Shown in pieces: positions 7,632 to 15,155 of a stretch of 22,618 bases of DNA. The number at the start of each line of letters is the position of its first letter. Position 1 is the stretch's first letter. Origin of the DNA: an uncultured Eubacterium sp. (GTDB taxonomy: Bacteria > Bacillota > Clostridia > Peptostreptococcales > Anaerovoracaceae); NCBI GenBank assembly GCA_900542385.1, contig UQNP01000016.1, forward strand, positions 1 to 22,618, read 5' to 3'. A program made the position numbers and the translations under genes. Under the pieces are notes generated by a model. It was not told the DNA's origin and ran no database searches. It was given only the letters and a program-made list of their open reading frames with translations.

Positions 7632-8298
7632 GGATGATTCGGCGATAGCTGCTATAGAAAAGGATTATCTGGAAATAGAAGGTTTTTTTGTGGATATTGC
7701 TTCGGATGGAATAGAAGGTCTCAGAAAGGGACTGGAAGAAGATTTCAGTCTTATACTGTTAGATCTGATGCTGCCGGGTATCGATGGCTTTGAAATATGC
7801 CGAAAATTAAGGGAACATATAGATATACCGATACTTATGGTCACGGCGAGACAGGAAGATATAGATAAGATCAGAGGTCTTGGCATAGGGGCTGATGATT
7901 ATATAGAAAAACCTTTTTCTCCGGCTGTATTGGTTGCCAGAGTTAAGGCTAATATCGCTCAATATAAGAGACTTTCCGATGATGCAGGAGCATATCCGAG
8001 GGAAATAAGCATAGGTTCGGTCAAAGTCAATACAGGAACCCATCGTGTATATGTTGAGGAAAGGGAAGTCGAATTAAAAAATCGTGAATATGAATTATTG
8101 ATATTTCTCATGATGAATGTGGATATGGTGTTTGACAGAGAAACTCTCTATGAGAAAGTATGGGGACTTGAAGCAGTCGGCGATAATGCGACTGTTGCTG
8201 TACACATAAACCGACTTAGAGAAAAATTAGAAAAAGATCCAGCGAAACCAAGATATATACAAACGGTCTGGGGCGCAGGGTACAGATTCAGGGGCTAA
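7609..8298 (+). CDS. OmpR/PhoB-family response regulator
   Basis: A 229-residue two-domain regulator. The receiver domain has the acidic pocket E8-D10, phospho-acceptor D52 (LLDLMLPG), T79 (MVTAR) and K101 (IEKPFSP). The C-terminal winged helix follows from about residue 128, with LKNREYELLIFLMMN, then TVAVHINRLREKLE in the recognition helix and the wing sequence YIQTVWGAGYRF. It is the cognate partner of the overlapping kinase. ATG 7609 is preferred over ATG 7603 because AGGAGG (7595-7600) is only 2 bases from 7603 but 8 bases from 7609. Probable targets include the ATPase and envelope genes that follow, but no direct repeat operator was identified. The gene contains a T7 run (7683-7689) without losing its frame. 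Confidence 0.92.
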   Translation: MEKILIIEDDSAIAAIEKDYLEIEGFFVDIASDGIEGLRKGLEEDFSLILLDLMLPGIDGFEICRKLREHIDIPILMVTARQEDIDKIRGLGIGADDYIEKPFSPAVLVARVKANIAQYKRLSDDAGAYPREISIGSVKVNTGTHRVYVEEREVELKNREYELLIFLMMNVDMVFDRETLYEKVWGLEAVGDNATVAVHINRLREKLEKDPAKPRYIQTVWGAGYRFRG

Positions 8299-8399
8299 TA
8301 TCAATTTTATAGTTTAGAAATATTTTATTTTTGTTTACAGCGTGGTTCATATATTAAGCATAGACTGTTCCATATAAAGTGTGAATTGGAGGAATAGTC

Positions 8400-10749
8400 A
8401 TGCAGGAAAAGATTACTGGGCTTACAAGACAGGAAGTGACTCAGAAGATAGCGGCAGGCAAAGGGCAGAGTATGCCGCGTTCCATTACGAAATCAAAGAA
8501 GAGGATATTCTGGGAAAATATCGTTACATTGTTCAACTTTCTTAATTTCACTATAGCTGCTTTTTTTGTTTGCGGTGGGAGCATATTCGAATATGCTTTT
8601 TATTGCTATAATAATCCTGAATATAGTGATAGGTATTGTACAGGAACTTAAAGCTAAAAAGCTGGTCGATGAGCTTTCTATCCTCAACAGACCGCAGGTA
8701 ACTGTAGTAAGAGATGGCAAAGAGTCTGTTATTGCTATGGACGAGATCGTTGAAGGGGATGTGACAGTACTCGAAAGCGGACGGCAAATATGTAATGATG
8801 CTTTGGTATTAGCTGGAGAGATCGAAGTAAATGAATCTTTGCTGACAGGGGAAAGTGATCCTGTGATCAAGGGAAAAGGAGACGAGCTCCTGTCCGGGAG
8901 CTCCGTGATCTCAGGAAAATGCTTTGCAAGAGTCATACATGTAGGAAGTGAAAATTATGCTACAAAACTTGCAGAAGAGGTAAAAAAAGAGAAAAATGTC
9001 GAAAGCGAATTGCTGGGATCGATGAGAAAAGTTACCAGGTTTACAAGTTTTCTCATCATACCTCTCGGAATAATGTTGTTTATAGAAGCGATGGTTTTGA
9101 GAGGCGCATTGTTTGATGCTGCGGTAGTATCGTCTGCGGCTGCTCTTTTAGGAATGCTTCCGAAAGGGCTCGTACTGTTGATTTCCGTATCGTTGGCAAA
9201 TGGAGTCATAAGGATGTCGAAGCAGAAGATTCTTGTTCAGAATATATATTCTCTTGAGACTCTTGCTCACGTTGATACGCTCTGTCTTGATAAAACCGGA
9301 ACATTAACTGATGGAAGAATCAAAGTAAAAGATGTTTTTTTTAATTCTGTGAATGAAAGAGACGGTATGAGCTGCATGGATACAAATTTTACGAGGGAAA
9401 AAGCAGAAAAACTTTTTTCGTCATATCTTGCAGCTGCCGATGATAATAATGCTACTATGCAGGCGCTCAGAGACGGATTCCCTGTATGTCAGTATTTTGA
9501 AGATTCAGGTAAGATCCCGTTTTCTTCAAAGAGAAAGTGGGGCGCAGTATCCTTTAAAGGAATAGGAACATTATTTGTCGGTGCGCCGGAAAAAATAGCA
9601 GATAAGTATCCGAAAGAAGCTGAACGTAGATTGCAGGAAGGGTATAGGATGATCGCAGTTGGGTTCAGTAATGATATATGGAAAGATACGGAAAATCTTC
9701 CTGAGCGTTTACAGCCGCTGTTTATTATATCGATGGAGGACCGCATACGTAAAAATGCAGAGCAGACACTGGAGTATTTCAGACGAGAAGGTGTCGATGT
9801 AAAAATAATATCCGGAGATCACGTTAAAACAGTATCTATGGTTGCTAAAAAAGCGGGATTGGATAACTGGTATGATTCATTTGATATGTCTAAGGCAGGA
9901 GATGAAACGGACTATAGCCGGCTGGTCAGTGAGTATTCTGTATTTGCTCGAGTCACACCGCGTCAAAAGCAGGAACTCGTTAAAGCTATGAAAGATAGAG
10001 GACGATGTGTGGCGATGACCGGTGACGGCGTCAATGATCTGCTCGCGCTCAGAGAGGCTGATTGCTCAATAGCTATAGCGGAAGGAAGCGATGCGAGCAA
10101 ACAGATATCTCAGATAGTTTTGCTTGATTCGGATTTCACCTATTTGCCGCGGGTAGTGCTGGAAGGGCGTAAAGTAGTAAATAATGTCACCCGAACGGCT
10201 GGAGTATTTTTTATAAAAACTATATATTCTGTTTTAGTTTCGCTGTTTTGTCTGATTGGGAACATTCCGTTTCCGTTTATTCCGATCCAGATCACGCTTG
10301 TAGATGCTTTTATGGAAGCATGGCCTTCATTTGCGACCATCATAGAATCAGATACGAGAAAGATACGCGGAAGTTTCCTGAAGAGCTCCATCGGCAATGC
10401 ATTGCCGTTTGCGTTGGCAGTAAGCGCTGTAATAGTATTCACGAATATTTATATGCCGTTTTCTTATGCACAGTCTCAGACTGTAATGTACTTGCTTTTG
10501 ATATTGTTGACTATGGCGTCTGTGGTCAAAAGCTGCATACCTTTCTCAAAGCTTAGGATTTTTATATGTACAGTCATGGTGTCAGGAACTTGCGGAGCTT
10601 TATATATATTCCCTTCGCTGTTTGAAATTACTGCTGTAAATCCTGTCATGGCTGCCGCGGTTATGATGCTGTTCGTTGCCGGACTGGCGGTAGTATTTAT
10701 TATCACAGCCTTGCAGAAACGGCATAAAGATTTTTTATATTCAGTTTAA
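8400..10749 (+). pseudogene. CtpE-like P-type cation ATPase, split by a +1 frame change at a T7 run
   Basis: The two halves together encode a 782-residue P-type ATPase if one T is removed from the T7 run at 8561-8567. Fragment one is 8400-8651 (start with GGAGG 7 bases upstream; GLTRQEV..., ENIVTLFNFLNFTIAAF). The second frame runs from about 8566 to 10749. With the correction the junction reads TIAAFLFAVGAYSNMLFIA, exactly the expected helix. Corrected numbering: TGES 149-152 (actuator), PKGL with K255 in M4, phosphorylated D297 in LDKTGTLTDG, and GDGVND 541-546. The order GMLPKGLVLL ... KILVQNIYSLETLAHVD matches HAD-IC ATPases related to mycobacterial CtpE (calcium uptake). M4 carries Lys where most P2-type pumps have Glu. 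No other damage is seen, so this may be phase variation, slippage or an assembly error rather than decay. Confidence 0.85.
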
Positions 10750-10771
10750 ATACAGATTATAGGTTGTTTAT

Positions 10772-10811
10772 ACCTCCTTGCTATACTTTCAGAAAAGTAA
10801 TGCAAGGAGGT
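10772..10811 (+). promoter_or_regulatory. Hairpin sequestering the Shine-Dalgarno of the zinc-ribbon gene
   Basis: ACCTCCTTGC (10772-10781) is perfectly complementary to GCAAGGAGGT (10802-10811), which contains the AAGGAGG ribosome site for the ATG at 10818. After a small internal mismatch, TACTTT (10784-10789) pairs with AAAGTA (10794-10799) around a CAGA loop. The folded leader would hide the whole ribosome site. The following TTGTTTT is T-rich, so partial terminator activity for the ATPase transcript is possible. Confidence 0.7.
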
Positions 10812-10817
10812 TGTTTT

Positions 10818-11405
10818 ATGGAAAAAATAAAAAATAAAGTCATGAAAGTTGATTATTCTAAATTTTTCAAGCGATTTATACCTTTGGCGATAATATTTTT
10901 ACTTCTGGGAGGAGCTGTTGCGGGATTCGTACTCCGGACTCAGATATCTGAAGTTGCTTCATATCTGAATGAAACAGAGTACGTTGATGTACATGAGATC
11001 CAGGGCGAGGAAGAAGGGGATGGTTATAAGGATATAGCTATAACAGAACCTTCGGAAGGCGCAGATGCATTTATTACGATATATGTTTTGATTTTAGGGG
11101 CGTTGTTCTGCATATATTGGCTTATGACAGCAGCTTGTCTGTATAAGAGCGCACATTCTTCGAAGATGAACGGATTGTTCTGGCTCCTTTGCGGATTGTG
11201 CGGCAATATTTTTGCTGTACTTGCGTTCATGGTAGTGCGCAGTCTGATAAGACAGAGATGCATAGAATGTGGACATTGGCAGATGAAAGGCAGATGGCAC
11301 TGCACAGAATGTGGAGCGGCAATGAATAAAGTTTGTCCGGAATGTGGCGGAACATGTGATCTGAATGACAGATACTGTTCAAGATGTGGAAAACCGCTCG
11401 ACTGA
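10818..11405 (+). CDS. Membrane protein with C-terminal double zinc ribbon, function unknown
   Basis: A 195-residue protein I cannot assign to a named family. It has one hydrophobic segment at about residues 20-39 and an acidic, probably extracytoplasmic stretch (HEIQGEEEGDGYKD). Two more membrane segments follow at about 88-110 and 116-140. From residue 148 to the end four CxxC pairs (CIEC, CTEC, CPEC, CSRC) form two zinc ribbons on the cytoplasmic side. Such rubredoxin-like ribbons usually stabilise structure or bind protein partners. The ATG at 10818 is fixed by AAGGAGG 7 bases upstream; an in-frame start at 10764 lies before the leader hairpin. It is 68 bp downstream of the ATPase and 9 bp upstream of the flippase, so it probably belongs to the same locus. 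Confidence 0.75.
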   Translation: MEKIKNKVMKVDYSKFFKRFIPLAIIFLLLGGAVAGFVLRTQISEVASYLNETEYVDVHEIQGEEEGDGYKDIAITEPSEGADAFITIYVLILGALFCIYWLMTAACLYKSAHSSKMNGLFWLLCGLCGNIFAVLAFMVVRSLIRQRCIECGHWQMKGRWHCTECGAAMNKVCPECGGTCDLNDRYCSRCGKPLD

Positions 11406-11414
11406 TAAACAGAT

Positions 11415-12834
11415 ATGAATGAAACGAACAAATACAGCACATTGGTGAATAATACTGTTTTGATAAGCGCAGGGACTTTTGGCTCTAAATTATTGACCTT
11501 TCTGATGGTCAGGTTTTACACCGATTTCCTGACACCGTCAGAATACGGGACCGCAGATCTGATAATTCAGACGGCAAATCTGCTTATACCGCTGGTTTCA
11601 ATTGGTATTTCAGAAAGCGTATTCAGGTTTGCTGTAAATGATGAAAACAGGAGAAAAAATGTGTTTTCAGCAGGAGTATTCACCATATGTGCAGGATCCT
11701 TGTTTATATTAGCTGCATTGCCTGTAATGTCAGTATTATCTCTGTTTGGAGGCAGTGCATGGCTGTTGGTGATGTATACGATAGCATCTTGCTTTCATTC
11801 ACTTTGCGCGCAGTTTGTAAGAGCTGAAGGTAAAACTTCCCTTTTTGCGGTGCAGGGACTTATAAATACAGCGCTGGTCATAGTATTTAACGTTTTTATG
11901 CTGGCAGTGCTTGATTTGGGAGTGACCGGTTACGTTCTTTCAGTTGCGGCAGCCGATATTATCTGTTTCGTATTTCTTACGGTAAAAGAACGGTTGTGGA
12001 GACAGATAGTTATTCATCCGGGAAGGCAGATATTCATTGATATGCTAAAGTATGGAATACCGTTGATACCCACCACGGTATTCTGGTGGATAACAAGTGT
12101 ATCTGACAGGTATATGATCACAGCTTTTATGGGGAATGAAGCTAATGGGATTTATGCGGTAGCATGTAAGATACCAACTGTTCTCACCTTGATATCGAGC
12201 ATATTCTTGGAAGCATGGCTTTTTTCGGCAGTATCGGAAACGGTGAAGAAGAGAAGAGAACAATTACGGTTTTATTCGCAGATATGGAATGTATTTATGT
12301 CGGTGATGTTTGCTGCAGGAAGTATTGTAATGGCATTTTCAAAATGGGAAATAGCTCTTCTTGCAGATGATGAGTATTATAACGCATGGCGATATATACC
12401 CTTGCTTGCTGCAGCTACAGTGTTTTCTGCGTTCGTTACTTTTATGTGCAGTGTTTTTTCAGTAAAAAAGAAAAGTCTTTTATCCTTTTGGAGCGCTATG
12501 GCGGGTGCCGGTATAAATTTGCTGCTGAACGGGATACTGATACCGTCATGTATGGGCATACAAGGCGCGGCAGCGGCAACTTTTACGAGTTATTTCATAG
12601 TTTTTATTAAGAGCAAGGAGTGCGAGACGTTTAATGCCTTTCAGACTTCATAAAAGACGTTTATTGATAAATTCAATGATACTGGCTGTCCAGATCATGT
12701 TTATCTTACCGGAGATGCCTGGATGGGTTATAGTGCAGGCGTTGTGCATAGTTACGATAGTTATAGTAAATATCAAGCCTATATACAGCGCTGTGAAAAA
12801 AACTATATTGATAAAAAGGAAAGGTGAAGGATAA
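11415..12834 (+). pseudogene. MOP/Wzx-type lipopolysaccharide or polysaccharide flippase, frame broken near its C-terminus
   Basis: A multispanning protein of the MOP (MATE/Wzx/MurJ) exporter superfamily. It starts KYSTLVNNTVLISAGTFGSK, the usual first helix of polysaccharide-biosynthesis flippases, and has about 12-14 hydrophobic segments. Reading frame one stops at 12653 after an unrelated tail (KSKECETFNAFQTS). In the +1 frame the sequence reads LLRARSARRLMPFRLHKRRL from 12604 and continues to 12834 with further hydrophobic segments, as family members do. Joined, the product has about 472 residues, the normal length. The change lies in or next to the T5 run at 12601-12605. The C-terminal piece also has its own ATG (12634) with AAGGAG 13 bases upstream. 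The start at 11415 has a weak ribosome site. Confidence 0.8.
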
Positions 12835-13907
12835 TGAGAGTTCTCATTTTGACAGGCAGTTTTGGGCTGGGGCATATAAAAGCCGCGGAAGCGATAAAGG
12901 AAGAGATAGAAGAAGTTCCATGGGCAGAAGTAGAATCCACAGATATAGTATATCATTTGTTTCCGTCGGCAGGAAAACATATCTACAAAGTATTTGATGT
13001 TATGAGCGGCAGACTGCACGGATTGTACAATATTATCAACCGTTTGGATGAAAAAAAGACGATAAGTCCAATGAAGAAATGGTTTTATAAAAAATTCGGT
13101 ATGCTGATGGAAGAAAAGCATCCTGATGTTGTCATATCTACACTGCCGGTAGTTTCAAAATATACGGGGAATTATATTAAAAATGCTGAAAGCTCTATTA
13201 AATATATAACGTGTATAACCGATATCGTACCACACAGCGAATGGCTTTCAGAAAAGACGAACGCATATATAGTAGGTGATGAGATGACAAAAGACATCAT
13301 GGTAAAAAAAGGTGTTGATCAGGAAAAGATATTTGTTGGAGGAATACCTGTAAGAAAAGCTTTTAAAAACAACTTTTACGAAACTGATAAAAAAGGAAAA
13401 AGTGGGAAAACTGTTTTGCTGATGGGCGGAGGATTGGGATTGATACCGGGGGCGGATGTGATAATAGACGAATTGATAAAGGTGCCGGAAATAAAGGTGA
13501 CTGTAATTACCGGAAGAAACGAAAAACTTATGCGTGATCTGAAGAGAAAATACAGTGAGATAGAGGTTATAGGCTACTGTGAGAATACGGCTGAATATAT
13601 AAACGAAGCAGATATAATAATATCGAAAGCCGGCGGTATAACGGTGTTCGAAGCGATATATGCTGAGACACCAATGGCAGTTATGCATCCTTTTTTGGAA
13701 CAGGAAAAAAAGAATGCTGAACTTGTCGAAAAAAGAAATATAGGGGTAGTCATGGGAAAAGACAAAGACAGATATTCACAAAAAGTGATTGAAATGCTGT
13801 ATGACGAAAAGGGGCTTTGTCTTATGAAAGAAAATATGAAAAAAATGAAGAAAAGTTATGAAAGCTGCAGTATATCTAATATCCTGTATGGATGTAAAAA
13901 CAGATAA
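12834..13907 (+). CDS. MGDG-synthase/UgtP-type glycosyltransferase (GT28-like)
   Basis: A 357-residue GT-B glycosyltransferase. The N-terminus MRVLILTGSFGLGHIKAAEA has the 'GxGHxxAA' motif of the monogalactosyldiacylglycerol-synthase N-terminal domain. Residues 95-180 carry PDVVISTLPV, TDIVPHSEW and FVGGIPVR. The C-terminal half has LLMGGGLGLIPG, then ITGRNEKL and the nucleotide-sugar pocket ADIIISKAGGITVFEAIYAE. Relatives transfer glucose or galactose to diacylglycerol to make membrane glycolipids or lipoteichoic-acid anchors. MurG-like acceptors are less likely. It is expected to be peripheral on the inner membrane face. Its ATG shares an A with the flippase stop (TAATG), and GGTGAAGG provides the ribosome site. 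This coupling argues that the flippase frame was intact in the ancestor. Confidence 0.85.
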   Translation: MRVLILTGSFGLGHIKAAEAIKEEIEEVPWAEVESTDIVYHLFPSAGKHIYKVFDVMSGRLHGLYNIINRLDEKKTISPMKKWFYKKFGMLMEEKHPDVVISTLPVVSKYTGNYIKNAESSIKYITCITDIVPHSEWLSEKTNAYIVGDEMTKDIMVKKGVDQEKIFVGGIPVRKAFKNNFYETDKKGKSGKTVLLMGGGLGLIPGADVIIDELIKVPEIKVTVITGRNEKLMRDLKRKYSEIEVIGYCENTAEYINEADIIISKAGGITVFEAIYAETPMAVMHPFLEQEKKNAELVEKRNIGVVMGKDKDRYSQKVIEMLYDEKGLCLMKENMKKMKKSYESCSISNILYGCKNR

Positions 13908-13925
13908 GAGAAAGGAGATGTTATT

Positions 13926-14987
13926 ATGCCGATGGTAATCATTCCTGCATACAGACCGGATGAGGTGCTTATCAAGATAGTCAGAGGATTGAAGGAAATG
14001 AATTTGATGTCTGTAGTTGTGGACGATGGGAACGGAGATGATTGTAAGTTTATTTTTGATGAAATATCTGATATATGTACAGTCATACATCACGATAGAA
14101 ACCGAGGGAAGGGTGCGGCGATAAAAACAGCGCTTAAATATATAAACGATGAAATGAAAGATGTAGGTATCATAGGCATAATGGATGCTGACGGACAGCA
14201 TAGGACAGAAGACATGGCAAGGCTTATAAATCATGCTAAAGATAACAGAGATGCAGTTTCCATAGGCGCCAGAAATGTAGGAAGCGATATGCCTTTGAAA
14301 TCAAGGCTTGGAAACGAGATAACGAGAAAAGTATTCAGTGCGGTAAGCGGCGTAAAAGTATCTGACACGCAGACAGGACTTCGTGCTTTTGATTCTGCGT
14401 TGGCTGCCCGGTTTATGGATATAGAAGGAGAACGGTATGAATATGAGATGAATGTGCTTCTGTATTGTGCGGAAAACGATATCCGAATAGAAGAAATGAG
14501 CATAGAGACAATATATCATGACAGTAAAAATTCCTGCTCCAGCTTCAGAGCCGTTCGGGATTCATTCAGGATATACAAGGATATAATAAAATTTACGCTG
14601 TCCTCTATGTCCAGTTTTCTGCTGGATTATGTAATTTTCAGCGTTCTGATGCTGGTGCTTCCTCATACGGGAATAATGATAATGGCAGGAAATATTGCCG
14701 CAAGAGCAGTAAGCGCATTTTATAATTACAGTATGAATTGCCGGCATGTATTCCATACGGGCAGGAAAGTATCTACTGCATTGGAATATTTTGCTCTCGC
14801 AGCTGTGATACTTATTCTCAATAATATTATCCTCGGATTCTTCACCGGTATCATGCAGATATCCGTATATCCTGCAAAACTTATGACTGAGTGTGTGCTG
14901 TTTATCATAAGCTGGATGGTGCAGCGTCAGATAATATTCCGTAAAAATCGGCACATTGGAGGCAAGATCGATTTTGGTTTGAAATAG
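13926..14987 (+). CDS. GT2 glycosyltransferase fused to a GtrA-type membrane domain
   Basis: A 353-residue bifunctional protein. Residues 1-215 are a GT-A/GT2 domain of the dolichyl-phosphate mannose-synthase type: VIIPAYRPDEV, VVVDDGNGDD, NRGKGAAIKTAL, the metal-binding DADGQH, then SDTQTGLRAFD. Residues about 220-345 hold four hydrophobic segments typical of GtrA (FTLSSMSSFLLDYVIFSVL, FYNYSMNCRHVF, WMVQRQIIFR). Family knowledge: such fusions make polyprenyl-phosphate sugars, and the GtrA part is thought to help translocate the lipid-linked sugar for extracytoplasmic glycan or teichoic-acid decoration. AAAGGAGAT precedes the ATG; the gap to the previous gene is 18 bp. It ends 33 bp before a terminator and is the last gene of the locus. 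Confidence 0.88.
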   Translation: MPMVIIPAYRPDEVLIKIVRGLKEMNLMSVVVDDGNGDDCKFIFDEISDICTVIHHDRNRGKGAAIKTALKYINDEMKDVGIIGIMDADGQHRTEDMARLINHAKDNRDAVSIGARNVGSDMPLKSRLGNEITRKVFSAVSGVKVSDTQTGLRAFDSALAARFMDIEGERYEYEMNVLLYCAENDIRIEEMSIETIYHDSKNSCSSFRAVRDSFRIYKDIIKFTLSSMSSFLLDYVIFSVLMLVLPHTGIMIMAGNIAARAVSAFYNYSMNCRHVFHTGRKVSTALEYFALAAVILILNNIILGFFTGIMQISVYPAKLMTECVLFIISWMVQRQIIFRKNRHIGGKIDFGLK

Positions 14988-15020
14988 GAGCATCGAAATA
15001 TTGTATAAAAATGATTTTGG

Positions 15021-15046
15021 AAGACGCCCGAAAGGCGTCTTTTTTA
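15021..15046 (+). terminator. Rho-independent terminator
   Basis: AAGACGCC (15021-15028) pairs with GGCGTCTT (15034-15041) around loop CGAAA, followed by a T run to 15045. It ends the glycosyltransferase locus and insulates the uvrB promoter. Confidence 0.93.
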
Positions 15047-15075
15047 TATATGCGTCAAATAACAGACGATGCGAA

Positions 15076-15089
15076 AGAACATTTGTTTG
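15076..15089. promoter_or_regulatory. LexA (DinR) box
   Basis: AGAACATTTGTTTG matches the Gram-positive SOS operator CGAACNNNNGTTYG at every specified base except the first. It overlaps the -35 box of the uvrB promoter by three bases, the usual place for LexA repression. Cleavage of LexA after DNA damage would release the downstream operon. Confidence 0.85.
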
Positions 15090-15115
15090 AATAAGGGGAG
15101 GTGGTGTGATATAAT
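15087..15115 (+). promoter_or_regulatory. Sigma-A promoter of the uvrBA operon
   Basis: The -35 box is TTGAAT (15087-15092, four of six bases match) and the -10 box is a perfect TATAAT (15110-15115). The spacer is exactly 17 bases. The predicted start is near 15122, giving a leader of about 35 bases before the uvrB ATG. Confidence 0.82.
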
Positions 15116-15155
15116 CGTTAGGTGCAGAAAAGATGATATAGGGAGAAAACAGTAT

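Noticed and set aside
8299..8399. Promoter or terminator between the response regulator and the ATPase
   Set aside because: The stretch is AT-rich with TTTACA near 8334, but no matching -10 at proper spacing and no stem-loop with a T run were found.
8883..8902. GAGCTCC...GGGAGCTC inverted repeat inside the ATPase gene
   Set aside because: It lies within codons for the conserved actuator domain (LLSGSSVISG), has no T run, and looks like a by-product of coding sequence.
12648..14234. Long minus-strand open frames (for example 12648-13121 and 13776-14234)
   Set aside because: They lie antisense to well-supported glycosyltransferase genes, lack ribosome sites and family motifs, and are His/Tyr/Phe-rich as expected from reverse reading of AT-rich codons.
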